From assembly GCF_003937945.1 (NCBI RefSeq), contig NZ_RSEC01000021.1:428292-492291 (forward strand): a stretch of DNA of 64,000 nt, given 5' to 3'. This DNA comes from Amycolatopsis eburnea (GTDB lineage: Bacteria; Actinomycetota; Actinomycetes; Mycobacteriales; Pseudonocardiaceae). Position 1 is the stretch's first letter, and every line of letters begins with the position of its first letter. Below the pieces are notes generated by a model. That model saw only the letters and a program-made list of their open reading frames with translations. It did not search any database and was not told the DNA's origin. The position numbers and the translations under genes are program-made. Below are positions 26,480 to 34,340 of the stretch, in pieces.

Positions 26480-26744
26480 TCTGCACCTCGGCGGCGTCGC
26501 GGAGCCGGGCGCCGGTGCCGCCGAGGGCGCGGCACTCCTCGCCGTCGACGTAGAAGTTGACGTACCGGCGCAGCCCCGCCTGCTCGTCGCGCAGCCGCCG
26601 TTCGAGCGCCGGGTACCGCTGCGCGAGCGCGTCGAGCAGGGCGCCCAGCGTGGCCGGCTCACCGACTTCGACGGCCAGCTTCGCCTCGCCGCCCGCCTTC
26701 TCCCGCAGCGTCCCGGGCAGCAGCACGGTGACCCGCACGGTCAC
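26454..26744 (-). CDS. MoaD/ThiS-family ubiquitin-like sulfur carrier
   Basis: 96 residues beginning VTVRVTVLLPGTLREKAGGE and ending in VQIIPSVAGG, the Gly-Gly tail needed for adenylation and thiocarboxylate formation. GTG 26744 overlaps the stop of the BNR-repeat gene as GTGA. MoaD-like proteins deliver sulfur to molybdopterin, thiazole or other products; no molybdopterin or thiamine genes are nearby. Pairing with a BNR-repeat protein is a recurrent actinomycete arrangement (from memory) of unknown meaning. Confidence 0.85.
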   Translation of the reverse strand: MTVRVTVLLPGTLREKAGGEAKLAVEVGEPATLGALLDALAQRYPALERRLRDEQAGLRRYVNFYVDGEECRALGGTGARLRDAAEVQIIPSVAGG

Positions 26745-27823
26745 ACCGTCGCCGCGCGGACGCTGAGCACGTCGGGCAGGTGCGCCGCGACGAGCTGCCA
26801 GCTGTCGCCCTCGTCCCGGCTGGCGTAGACGTCGCCGCAGCGCGAGCCGAAGTACACCCCGGCCGGCTCGGCGTCGTCGGTGCACATCGCGTCCCGCAGC
26901 ACGCCCGCCCAGTAGCCGTCCGGCAGGCCGGCGCCGACCGCTTCCCACGACTTCCCGGCGTCCTCGCTCCGGTACACCCGGCAGTGGCCGTCCGGCGGGA
27001 ACCGCAGGGCGTCGGCGACCAGCGGGAACGTGTAGATCACCTCGGGGCGGCCCGGGTGGACCACGACGGGGAAGCCGAAGTCGCTGGGCAGCCCGTCGGC
27101 GATGGACTGCCAGGTCTCGCCGCCGTCGTCGCTGCGGTAGACGCCGTGGTGCACCTGGGCGTAGAAGCGGTCCGGCTCGGCCGGGTGCGCCGCGACCTTG
27201 TGCACGCACTGGCCGTATTCGGGGTACGGGTCGGGCACGTGGACGGCCTTGATGCCGGTGTTGCTCGCCCGCCACGACTCGCCGCCGTCCTCGGTGCGGT
27301 AGACGCCGCCGGTGGACATCGCGACGGTGACGCGGCCGGGCTCGGCCGGGTGCGGGAGCACGGTGTGCACGGCCTTGCCGCCGCCCCCGGGCGTCCAGTG
27401 TTCGCGGTGCGGGTGCTCCCACAGGCCGCGGACCAGCTCGTACGTGCGGCCGCCGTCGGTGGAGCGGAACAGCGCGGACGGCTCGGTGCCGGCGTAGACG
27501 ACGTCCGGCTCGCTCGCCGGGCCGGGCACCAGCTGCCACGCCCTGGCCAGGGATTCGCCGGTGTCCGGCGGGAACGCGATCGGCGCGTGGTCCGGCTCGT
27601 CCCAGGTCGCGCCGAGGTCGTCGCTGGTGGCCACGCTCGGCCCGAAGTGCTCGCTGGTCACCCCGGCGAGCAGGCGCGGCGTGGCGCGGCGGGTGTCGAT
27701 GCCCACGGCGTAGACGTCGGTCATCGGGTGGTGCGGGCCGCTCACCTCCCAGGTCTTCCGGTCGTCGTGGCTGGTCGCCAGCCACAGGCCTTTGCGCGTT
27801 CCGATCGCGAGCACGACGGGCAT
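26741..27823 (-). CDS. BNR-repeat (sialidase/VPS10-like beta-propeller) protein
   Basis: 360 residues without a signal peptide, starting MPVVLAIGTRKGLWLATS. Asp-box (BNR) motifs recur: STDGGRTYE, TEDGGESWRA, SDDGGETWQS, SEDAGKSWEA and SRDEGDSWQL, the mark of a six- or seven-bladed propeller. No catalytic residues of true sialidases are evident, so it is more likely a cytoplasmic propeller scaffold or glycosidase-like binder. It is coupled to the MoaD-like gene by GTGA, implying a common process. Confidence 0.85.
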   Translation of the reverse strand: MPVVLAIGTRKGLWLATSHDDRKTWEVSGPHHPMTDVYAVGIDTRRATPRLLAGVTSEHFGPSVATSDDLGATWDEPDHAPIAFPPDTGESLARAWQLVPGPASEPDVVYAGTEPSALFRSTDGGRTYELVRGLWEHPHREHWTPGGGGKAVHTVLPHPAEPGRVTVAMSTGGVYRTEDGGESWRASNTGIKAVHVPDPYPEYGQCVHKVAAHPAEPDRFYAQVHHGVYRSDDGGETWQSIADGLPSDFGFPVVVHPGRPEVIYTFPLVADALRFPPDGHCRVYRSEDAGKSWEAVGAGLPDGYWAGVLRDAMCTDDAEPAGVYFGSRCGDVYASRDEGDSWQLVAAHLPDVLSVRAATV

Positions 27824-27889
27824 CCGGGCACCTCCGGTCGACGGTGACGCGGGTCACAGTACTCTGCCCGGGAAAATGTCCGGGAGAAA

Positions 27890-27917
27890 TGTCGAGGGCC
27901 GGGCGCGGCCGATCGAC
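27890..27917 (+). promoter_or_regulatory. Candidate ECF42-type promoter for the first DGPF gene
   Basis: TGTCGA at 27890-27895 and CGAC at 27914-27917, 18 bp apart, lie about 70 bp before the ATG at 27989. ECF42 sigma factors are reported to read TGTCGA at -35 and a CG(A/T)C-like -10 (from memory). The match is short, so chance is possible. Confidence 0.35.
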
Positions 27918-27988
27918 GCGGGGGTGAAGGCCGGTCATCGCGTCCGGAAGGCACCGGACCCCGGCCCGTACGACCAGGGAGCAGGACC

Positions 27989-28357
27989 ATGCGTTTCCTC
28001 ATGATGCACCGGATCGACGAGAACGACCCGCAGGCGTGGAACCCCAGCCCGGAGTTCATGGCGAAGATGGGCGCGTTCGTCCAGGAGTCGGCGGAGAAGG
28101 GGATCCTGATCACCGCGGAGGGCGTGCACAAGTCGGAGAAGGGCGCGCTCGTCCGCAAGCCGCGCGGCGCCGCGATCCGGGTGACCGACGGCCCGTTCGC
28201 CGAGGCCAAGGAGGTCATCGGCGGGTTCGCGCTGATCAACGCCGCGGACCTCGCGGAAGCCGTCGAGTTCGCGCGGCGCTACGCCGAGCTGTTCGACCTG
28301 GAGATCGAGGTGGAGGTCCGCCAGGTCGTCGAGTTCGAGGACCTGCCGCAGGGCTGA
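27989..28357 (+). CDS. DGPF-motif (YCII-related) protein
   Basis: 122 residues. It opens MRFLMMHRIDENDPQAWNPS and carries VTDGPFAEAKEVIGGFALIN, the DGPF core with the helix that follows. The family is a dimeric alpha/beta ferredoxin-like fold whose genes are typically controlled by ECF42 sigma factors; one such sigma gene lies 3 kb downstream at 31,340. GGAGCAGGACC gives a good ribosome-binding site. It is followed 55 bp later by an NmrA-type gene on the same strand. Confidence 0.85.
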   Translation: MRFLMMHRIDENDPQAWNPSPEFMAKMGAFVQESAEKGILITAEGVHKSEKGALVRKPRGAAIRVTDGPFAEAKEVIGGFALINAADLAEAVEFARRYAELFDLEIEVEVRQVVEFEDLPQG

Positions 28358-28412
28358 CGTGGCGGCCGGTGGCGCTACGGTGGGTCCAGGACGATCCTTG
28401 GGGGGTTCGCAC

Positions 28413-29237
28413 ATGTTCCTGGTCACCGGTGCCACCGGCAACGTCGGCTCGGAAGTGGTCACGGCGCTGAAGGAAGCGGGTGAACCGGTCCGGGCGCTGG
28501 TGCGCCGGCCGGACGCGGTGCTCCCGGACGGCGTCGAGGCCGCGGTGGGGGACCTGAACGATCCCGCCGGCCTCGGCGACGCGCTCAAGGGCGTCGAAGG
28601 CGTCTTCCTCCTGCCGGGCTACCAGGACATGCCCGGCATGCTGGCGCGGGCGCGCGACGCGGGCGTGCGGCGGATCGTGCTGCTGTCCGGCGGTTCGGCC
28701 GCGCTCGAGAACCTGGACAACGCGGTTTCGCGGTACATGACGCTGGCCGAACGCGCGGTGCGCGCGTCCGGCCTCGACTGGACGTTCCTGCGGCCGCGCG
28801 CGTTCATGACGAACGCGTTGCGCTGGCTGCCGCAGCTGCGCGCGGGCGACACCGTGCGCGCGCAGTTCCCGGACGTCGCCGCCGCGTGCGTCGACCCGGC
28901 CGACATCGCCGCGGTGGCGGTGAAAGCGCTGAAGGGCGGGTACGAAAGCCGGATCGGCGAACTGACCGGGCCGGTCGCGATGCGTCCCGCCGAGCAGGTC
29001 GCCGTGCTGGCCGAAGTGCTCGGACGGGAGCTTCGCTTCGTGGGGCTGACCGGCGACGAGACGCGCGCGGAGCTCGAGGCGAGCATGCCGGCCGCGTACG
29101 TCGAGGCGTTCTGGGACTTCTACGCCGGCGGGACGCTCGACGAGGCGACGGTCCACCCGGACGTCCGCGAGATCACGGGCCGCCCGGCCCGCACGTTCGC
29201 CGACTGGGCTGCGGCCCACGCGGACGCCTTCCGCTGA
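28413..29237 (+). CDS. NmrA/SDR-like NAD(P)-binding protein
   Basis: 274 residues from ATG 28413, with GGGGGG a few bases upstream. The Rossmann start MFLVTGATGNVGSEVVTALK carries the GATGxxG of atypical SDRs. VRRIVLLSGGSAALENLDNA and LDWTFLRPRAFMTNALRWLP are typical of the NmrA/quinone-oxidoreductase-2 group. Members act either as redox-sensing regulators or as NADPH-dependent reductases. The gene follows the DGPF gene, so shared transcription is likely. Confidence 0.85.
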   Translation: MFLVTGATGNVGSEVVTALKEAGEPVRALVRRPDAVLPDGVEAAVGDLNDPAGLGDALKGVEGVFLLPGYQDMPGMLARARDAGVRRIVLLSGGSAALENLDNAVSRYMTLAERAVRASGLDWTFLRPRAFMTNALRWLPQLRAGDTVRAQFPDVAAACVDPADIAAVAVKALKGGYESRIGELTGPVAMRPAEQVAVLAEVLGRELRFVGLTGDETRAELEASMPAAYVEAFWDFYAGGTLDEATVHPDVREITGRPARTFADWAAAHADAFR

Positions 29238-29250
29238 CCGGCCGCGGGGT

Positions 29251-30213
29251 TCAGGGGAGCAGGACGACCTTGCCCGCCGCGCGCCCCGCGTGGAGGTGGC
29301 CGATCGCGGCGGCGGCGTCGGCGAGGGGATAGGTGCGGTCGAGCACCGGCGTGACCTTCCCGGCTTCGATCAGTTCCCGCAGGGTCTCGAGGTCCGCGCC
29401 GCGCTCGCGGGCGATGAGCCCCCGCAGCCGGTGCCGCACCAGCGGGCTCAGCAGCGCCGCGAAGAGCACCCGCTGGATGCCGCCGAACCAGCGGCCGCCT
29501 TCGCCGCCGACGATCACCAGCGTCCCGCGCGGGGTCAGCGCCCGGCGCAGGCGGGTCAGCGATCGCAGGCCCGCGGTGTCCACGATCAGGTCGTACCGCT
29601 GCGCCGCGAAGTCTTCGCGCGTGTAGTCGACGACGTGGTCGGCGCCGAGCGTGCGGACCAGGTCCGTCTTGGCGGTGCTGCACAGTCCCGTGACGTGCGC
29701 GCCGAAGGCCTTGGCCAGCTGGACGGCGAAGGAGCCCACGCCGCCCGCCGCCCCGATGACCAGGACGCGCTGCCCGGGCCGGACGTCGCCGGCGTCGCGC
29801 AGAGCCTGCAGGGCGGTGCCGCCGGAGACCAGGACGGCCGCCGCCTGCTCGAACGACAGGCGCGCGGGTTTCGCCGCGACGAGGTCCTGCTCGGCGACGG
29901 CGAACTCGGCGAAGGACCCCTTGCCGACGCCGAACACCTCGTCGCCCGGCCGGAACCGCGTCACGCCGTCGCCGGTCTCTTCGACGGTGCCGGCGAAGTC
30001 GAGGCCCCGCACCGGCTGCTTCGGCCGCCTGAACCCGAAACCCAGGAGCCGCAGCAGGTACGGCTGCCCGGTGGTCAGGTGCCACACGCCCGGGTCGACG
30101 CCGGCCCCGCGCACCCGCACGAGGACCTCGCCGGCACCGGGCGAAGGTCTGTCGACGTCGCGGAACTCGAGCAGGCCGGGACTTCCGTAGCGGGACTGGA
30201 CGATCGCTTTCAC
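29251..30213 (-). CDS. Zinc-independent quinone oxidoreductase (MDR family)
   Basis: 320 residues. Features run from MKAIVQSRYGSPGLLEFRDV (GroES-like domain) through VRGLDFAGTVEETGDGVTRF to the nucleotide-binding VLVIGAAGGVGSFAVQLAKA and DHVVDYTREDFAAQRYDLIV. Absence of zinc cysteines places it with NADPH:quinone reductases. GTG 30213 overlaps the stop of the XRE gene as GTGA, so the reductase is the third gene of a coupled operon whose first gene has an operator-like palindrome. Redox or xenobiotic defence is plausible. Confidence 0.9.
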   Translation of the reverse strand: MKAIVQSRYGSPGLLEFRDVDRPSPGAGEVLVRVRGAGVDPGVWHLTTGQPYLLRLLGFGFRRPKQPVRGLDFAGTVEETGDGVTRFRPGDEVFGVGKGSFAEFAVAEQDLVAAKPARLSFEQAAAVLVSGGTALQALRDAGDVRPGQRVLVIGAAGGVGSFAVQLAKAFGAHVTGLCSTAKTDLVRTLGADHVVDYTREDFAAQRYDLIVDTAGLRSLTRLRRALTPRGTLVIVGGEGGRWFGGIQRVLFAALLSPLVRHRLRGLIARERGADLETLRELIEAGKVTPVLDRTYPLADAAAAIGHLHAGRAAGKVVLLP

Positions 30214-30431
30214 GAGGACTCCTCCGGGTACTGGAACACTTCTTCGAGCGGGACGCCGAACACGTGCGCGAGCTGGAACGCCATCTCGAGCGAGGGGGAA
30301 TAGCGGCCCTGCTCGATCGCGATGACGGTCTGGCGGGTGACGCCGATCCGGGCGGCGAGGTCGGCCTGGGTCATCTGGCCGTGGGCGAACCGGAGGGCGC
30401 GGATCGAGTTCGTGACGCGGGTCGGTTTCAC
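30210..30431 (-). CDS. Short XRE-family regulator (HTH only)
   Basis: 73 residues from GTG 30431, whose first bases form GTGA with the upstream stop. Nearly the entire protein is a lambda-type HTH: VTNSIRALRFAHGQMTQADL, AARIGVTRQTVIAIEQGRYS, PSLEMAFQLAHVFGVPLEEV. Such stripped-down XREs accompany a membrane protein gene in many bacteria and usually autoregulate. The TGTCAA...TTGACA element in front of the operon is the likely binding site. Confidence 0.9.
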   Translation of the reverse strand: MKPTRVTNSIRALRFAHGQMTQADLAARIGVTRQTVIAIEQGRYSPSLEMAFQLAHVFGVPLEEVFQYPEESS

Positions 30432-30850
30432 CACGGCTGGAAACCCCGGCGGTAAGCGGCGATCCGGGCGGCCGACCCGAGCACCGCGGAGAGCGTGAAC
30501 GCCAGGTAGACGGTGTTGGCGATCCAGAAGTGCGGCGCTTCGACCAGCGCCAGCAGCAGCGCGGCCACCGCGCCGATGACGACGAACGACTGCCCGACGT
30601 GGTCGCCGAACCGGCCGATCTCGCGGTCGCGCTGGTCCTTTTCGCCGTCTTTCGAGACCACCGCGGCGACGATGCTCAGCACGATCGCCGCGGCGATGGA
30701 CGCGCCGACCGTCCAGAGCAGCGTCGCGACGTACGGGACTTCGGCCAGCGGCCGCCCGCCGGCCCGGCCGAGCACCAGGACGAGGTAGACCGCGTAGCTC
30801 ACCACCGCGGCGAGCCCCTGGATCCAGGCGTTCTTCTCTTCGTGGGTCAC
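30428..30850 (-). CDS. Four-helix membrane protein paired with XRE regulator
   Basis: 140 residues starting at GTG 30850 (VTHEEKNAWIQGLAAVVSYA). Four hydrophobic helices are apparent: AAVVSYAVYLVLVLGRAG, YVATLLWTVGASIAAAIVLS, VVIGAVAALLLALVEAPHFW and NTVYLAFTLSAVLGSAARIA, with a charged loop (SKDGEKDQRDREIGRF). Its place in front of a short XRE gene matches the DUF2178-like membrane proteins of that arrangement. The start is about 10 bp after a good -35/-10 pair, so the mRNA is probably leaderless. Function unknown. Confidence 0.75.
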   Translation of the reverse strand: MTHEEKNAWIQGLAAVVSYAVYLVLVLGRAGGRPLAEVPYVATLLWTVGASIAAAIVLSIVAAVVSKDGEKDQRDREIGRFGDHVGQSFVVIGAVAALLLALVEAPHFWIANTVYLAFTLSAVLGSAARIAAYRRGFQPW

Positions 30851-30880
30851 CTTCGCCAAGGTAAAACAAACCAGACATCG

Positions 30881-30898
30881 TGTCAAAGTTTCTTGACA
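30881..30898 (-). promoter_or_regulatory. Palindromic operator overlapping the -35 of the membrane-XRE-reductase operon
   Basis: TGTCAAAGTTTCTTGACA has perfect 6-bp arms around a 6-bp centre. On the minus strand its right arm is a consensus TTGACA -35 box, with a TTTACC-like -10 about 17 bp on and the GTG at 30850 shortly after. A repressor bound here would block transcription directly. Confidence 0.65.
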
Positions 30899-30983
30899 TG
30901 AGAAAATCTTCGGCGAGGGTGTCCAAGGCGGCGCCGGCCGTTCGTAGTGCTCGCGTACGGCAACCGACACACCGGAGGACACC

Positions 30984-31334
30984 GTGAAGTACCTGATGCT
31001 GATCAACGCCGGCCTCGACGCCGAGGGTGAGCCCACCGGCTGCAGCACGCCCGAGGACTGGATGCGGTTCGACCAGTCCATGAAGGACGCCGGCGTCCAC
31101 GTCGGCGGCAACTCGCTCGCCGACTTCACCACGGCCGCCGCGGTCCGCGTCAGCGAGACCGGCGAGCGGATCGTCACCGACGGGCCGTTCGCCGAGTCCC
31201 GCGAGGTGCTCGGGGGCTACTTCGTCATCGACGTGCCGGACTTCGACGTCGCCCTCGACTGGGCGGCGCGCTGCCCCGGCGCCCGCGACGGCGGGCACAT
31301 CGTGGTGCGCCCGCTCGCGTCCTACGGGGACTGA
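30984..31334 (+). CDS. DGPF-motif (YCII-related) protein, ECF42 partner
   Basis: 116 residues from GTG 30984, with GGAGGACACC directly before it. It reads MKYLMLINAGLDAEGEPTGC, then VTDGPFAESREVLGGYFVID, then the C-terminal CPGARDGGHIVVRPL. It ends 5 bp before the ECF sigma gene, the classic DGPF-ECF42 arrangement, and TGTCCA at 30920-30925 partly resembles the sigma factor's own -35. Biochemical role unknown. Confidence 0.9.
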   Translation: MKYLMLINAGLDAEGEPTGCSTPEDWMRFDQSMKDAGVHVGGNSLADFTTAAAVRVSETGERIVTDGPFAESREVLGGYFVIDVPDFDVALDWAARCPGARDGGHIVVRPLASYGD

Positions 31335-31339
31335 CGGCC

Positions 31340-32587
31340 GTGCCGGAGCGGGCGGCCGCGTCGATCGAGGCGGTGTTCCGGGAGGAGCGCGGCCTGCTGC
31401 TGGCCGCGCTCGCCCGCCGGTTCGGCGACCTCGACCTGGCCGAGGAGGTGACGTCGGAGGCGATCGAAGCGGCGCTGGTGCACTGGCCGGCCGAAGGCGT
31501 GCCGCCGAAGCCGGGCGCCTGGCTGATGACGACGGCGCGGCGCAAGGCCGTCGACCGGCTGCGCCGCGACCAGGCCTACGCGGCCCGGCTCGCGGTGCTG
31601 CAGGTCGAGGCCGACCGCGCGGCCCCGGCCCCGGCCCCGGCGCCGGACGGCGGCCTGCCGGACGAGCGGCTCCAGCTGTTCTTCACCTGCGCCCACCCGG
31701 CGCTGCCCGCGGAGGACCGCGCGGCACTGACGTTGCGGTGCCTCGCCGGCCTGACGACGGCCGAGGTGGCGCGCGCGTTCCTGGTGCCGGGCGCGACGAT
31801 GGGCAAGCGCATCGTCCGGGCGAAGAACCGGATCCGCACGCTCCGGATCCCGTTCCGCGTCCCGGACCCCGACGAGCTGCCGGGGCGGCTGCCGGGCGTG
31901 CTCCAGGTCGTCTACTCGATCTTCACCGAGGGGTACGCGGCGAGTTCGGGGCCGGACCTGCAGCGCCTCGACCTGGCGGAGGAAGCGATCCGGCTCGCCC
32001 GGATCCTGCGCCGCCTGCTGCCGGGCGAACGCGAGGTCGCGGGCCTGCTGGCGCTGATGCTGCTGATCCACGCCCGCCGCGACGCCCGCACCGGCCCGGA
32101 CGGCGACCTGGTCCTGCTCGACGACCAGGACCGCGCCCGCTGGGACCGCGCGATGATCGAGGAGGGCACGCCCTTGGCCGAGATCGCGCTGACCGGCGGC
32201 CCGCCCGGCCGCTACGGCGTCCAGGCGGCGATCGCGGCCCTGCACGACGAGGCCCCGGATGTGGCGAGCACGGACTGGCCGCAGATCGTCGCGCTGTACG
32301 ACGTGCTGCGCGGCCTGGCCCCGTCCCCGGTGGTCGACCTGAACCGCGCGGTGGCGGTGGCGATGCGCGACGGCCCGGCAGCGGGCCTCGCGTTGCTCGA
32401 CGCACTGGCGGACGAGCCCCGCCTCCGCGAGTACAGCCCATTCCCCACGGCCCGCGGCGACCTCCTGACCCGCCTCGGCCGCCACCCCGAAGCCGCGGCG
32501 GCGTACCGCGACGCCCTCGCCCTGGCCGGCACCGAACCCGAACGCGCCCACCTGCGCCGCCGCCTCGCCGAGGTCGCAAAGCCGTGA
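31340..32587 (+). CDS. ECF42-type RNA polymerase sigma factor with C-terminal TPR-like extension
   Basis: 415 residues. Sigma region 2 appears as EERGLLLAALARRFGDLDLA and WLMTTARRKAVDRLRRDQAY. Region 4 is ALTLRCLAGLTTAEVARAFL and TMGKRIVRAKNRIRT. A 230-residue extension (DUF6596-like) ends in helical repeats, LTRLGRHPEAAAAYRDALAL. ECF42 factors have no dedicated anti-sigma; the extension is needed for activity. The DGPF gene 5 bp upstream is the expected target. The stop codon lies inside the first arm of a terminator hairpin. Confidence 0.9.
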   Translation: MPERAAASIEAVFREERGLLLAALARRFGDLDLAEEVTSEAIEAALVHWPAEGVPPKPGAWLMTTARRKAVDRLRRDQAYAARLAVLQVEADRAAPAPAPAPDGGLPDERLQLFFTCAHPALPAEDRAALTLRCLAGLTTAEVARAFLVPGATMGKRIVRAKNRIRTLRIPFRVPDPDELPGRLPGVLQVVYSIFTEGYAASSGPDLQRLDLAEEAIRLARILRRLLPGEREVAGLLALMLLIHARRDARTGPDGDLVLLDDQDRARWDRAMIEEGTPLAEIALTGGPPGRYGVQAAIAALHDEAPDVASTDWPQIVALYDVLRGLAPSPVVDLNRAVAVAMRDGPAAGLALLDALADEPRLREYSPFPTARGDLLTRLGRHPEAAAAYRDALALAGTEPERAHLRRRLAEVAKP

Positions 32588-32632
32588 AGGCCTCCTTCAC
32601 GGGCATAAACGCCGGTAAGGAGGCCTTCACGG
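32582..32632. terminator. 16-bp perfect hairpin after the ECF sigma gene
   Basis: Arms CCGTGAAGGCCTCCTT (32582-32597) and 32617-32632 are exact complements, and the 19-nt interior can pair further. The first arm overlaps the sigma gene's stop. Hairpins with this GTGAAGGCCTCC arm are frequent between Amycolatopsis genes (from memory). Confidence 0.8.
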
Positions 32633-32712
32633 ACTTTGGGTGCGTGCGGGGCCGAGCGGTCGTCCGGAACTGTCGGTGCCCGCCGGTAAGCTGGAAACCG
32701 GGGGCCGGAGGC

Positions 32713-33336
32713 CTACGCGGGCGCGCGCAGCGCCGTCACCGCCGGGGCGAACATCGTCGCCTTGATCGCGCCCAGCGTGCCGCGGTCCTTGCCCGCCAAG
32801 ACACGCACCCGCTCGGAAGCCACCTTCACCAGCTCGGTCTCGGCCGCGATTTCGTCCACCAGGCCGGTTTCCAGCGCTTCGGCGCCGCCGAACCGGCGTC
32901 CCGTGGTCATCGACGCAATCGCCGCCGCCGGGGTCAGCTTGGCCTGGATCAGCGCCGCCATCCCCGGCGTGAACGGGATGTTGATGTCCGCCTCCGGGAA
33001 GCAGAAGTAGCCGCGGTCCGCGCGCATCACGCGGAAGTCGTGCGCCATCGCCAGCATCGCGCCCGCGCCGAACGCGTGGCCGTTGACCGCCGCCACCGTC
33101 GGCACCGGCAGTGTCAGCACCCGCGCGAACAGCTCCTGCACGTCGGTGACGTACTGCTGGGCCTGGTCGCCGTGCGCGGTCAGCCAGTCGAGGTCGAGGC
33201 CGTTGGAGTAGAACTTGCCGCCGCCGGTGGTCACCAGCGCGCCGTCCACACCGTCCAAAAAGGAATGGACGCGCTGCAGCCACTCGGGGGAGAAGCGGTT
33301 CTCGTCGTCGCCCAGGTCGAGCACGGAAACGGTCAC
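32713..33336 (-). CDS. Enoyl-CoA hydratase/isomerase-family protein (short)
   Basis: 207 residues, shorter than the usual about 260. Crotonase landmarks are KFYSNGLDLDWLTAHGD (oxyanion-hole strand and loop) and PVPTVAAVNGHAFGAGAMLA (second oxyanion Gly). FCFPEADINIPFTPGMAALI takes the place of the catalytic Glu region. The N-terminus lacks the first strand pair of typical hydratases, which suits isomerase-like members. GTG 33336 overlaps the TetR stop as GTGA, so the enzyme is co-translated with its probable regulator. Confidence 0.85.
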   Translation of the reverse strand: MTVSVLDLGDDENRFSPEWLQRVHSFLDGVDGALVTTGGGKFYSNGLDLDWLTAHGDQAQQYVTDVQELFARVLTLPVPTVAAVNGHAFGAGAMLAMAHDFRVMRADRGYFCFPEADINIPFTPGMAALIQAKLTPAAAIASMTTGRRFGGAEALETGLVDEIAAETELVKVASERVRVLAGKDRGTLGAIKATMFAPAVTALRAPA

Positions 33337-33932
33337 GGTCGGTCCTTTTCTCGGGGTGGCACGGTCAGCACGGCCCGCACGGCGGCGGCGAGCCGTTCCC
33401 GCACCAGGGGATCGGTGAGGTCGCGGCGGAAGAACGCGGTCGGCAGGTCGACGACGCAGGTGGTGACGACCTCCACGGCCAGGCCGTCCCCGCGGTCCCA
33501 GAGCAGCCGCGCGAGCCGCACCAGCAGCGCGACCAGCCGTTTGTCCAGCGCGTGCAGGGTGTCGGCGAGCTCGCCGGGCAGTTCGGGCCCGAAGAGCCGG
33601 TCGCCCCGGACCTTCAGCAGCATCCGTGCCGCGTCGGGTCGCTGAGCGGCGAACAACGCGGGGGTGCCGGCCGCCGCGACGACGGCCTCGACCGGCGCCG
33701 GAGCGGCGTCCACCTGGGACTCCTGCAGGTCGAGGAACGCTGTCGCCGCGCGCACCCAGACCCGGGCGAGCAGCTCGCTGAGCGAGCCGAACGCGTGGTA
33801 GATCGTCCCGTTCGGCACGCCGGCCGCCGTCGCCAGCCCGCGCACGGTCACGTTCTCGTACCCCGACGTCGCGACCAGCCGTTCGGCGACGTCGAGCAGC
33901 GCGTCGAGGTCGTGCACACGGGGCCGGGGCAT
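33333..33932 (-). CDS. TetR-family transcriptional regulator
   Basis: 199 residues from ATG 33932. The HTH is clear: VHDLDALLDVAERLVATSGY, VRGLATAAGVPNGTIYHAFG, SLSELLARVWVRAATAF. The C-terminal domain is helical (LDKRLVALLVRLARLLWDRG). It is coupled by GTGA to the crotonase gene and divergent from the ArsC-like gene 55 bp away, so acyl-CoA sensing and control of fatty-acid or CoA-ester metabolism is likely but unproven. Confidence 0.85.
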   Translation of the reverse strand: MPRPRVHDLDALLDVAERLVATSGYENVTVRGLATAAGVPNGTIYHAFGSLSELLARVWVRAATAFLDLQESQVDAAPAPVEAVVAAAGTPALFAAQRPDAARMLLKVRGDRLFGPELPGELADTLHALDKRLVALLVRLARLLWDRGDGLAVEVVTTCVVDLPTAFFRRDLTDPLVRERLAAAVRAVLTVPPREKDRP

Positions 33933-33986
33933 GCCACGACCGTAACAGAACAGCTGCTCCAAAACCAGCGCGGTAGGCTGCCGCCC

Positions 33987-34340
33987 GTGGAGATCTGGGT
34001 CAACCCGGCGTGCTCGAAGTGCCGGTCCGCGGTGTCGTTGCTGGACGAAGCGGGCGCGCAGTACACCGTGCGCCGCTACCTCGAAGACCCGCCGACGCCG
34101 GCGGAGCTGACCGAAGTGCTCGAGCGCCTCGGCCTCGAACCGTGGGACATCGCGCGCACGGCCGAGCCGATCGCGAAGGAGCTCGGCCTCAAGACGTGGG
34201 GCCGCACACCGGCGGACCGGTCCCGCTGGATCGACGCGCTCGCCGAGCACCCGAAGCTGATCCAGCGGCCGATCATCACGGCCGACGACGGCACCACCGT
34301 CGTCGCGCGCGACCCCGAAACGGTCCGCTCGGTCCTTTAA
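33987..34340 (+). CDS. ArsC/Spx-like reductase
   Basis: 117 residues. Thioredoxin-fold start VEIWVNPACSKCRSAVSLLD has a CSKC pair in the catalytic position of ArsC-type reductases, followed by YTVRRYLEDPPTPAELTEVL and HPKLIQRPIITADDGTTVVA, the cis-proline segment. It could be a glutaredoxin-linked arsenate reductase, but no arsenic genes are near and the family includes many unassigned members. It converges with threonine synthase, with stops overlapping by 4 bp. GTG 33987 is the only start giving the complete fold. Confidence 0.85.
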   Translation: MEIWVNPACSKCRSAVSLLDEAGAQYTVRRYLEDPPTPAELTEVLERLGLEPWDIARTAEPIAKELGLKTWGRTPADRSRWIDALAEHPKLIQRPIITADDGTTVVARDPETVRSVL

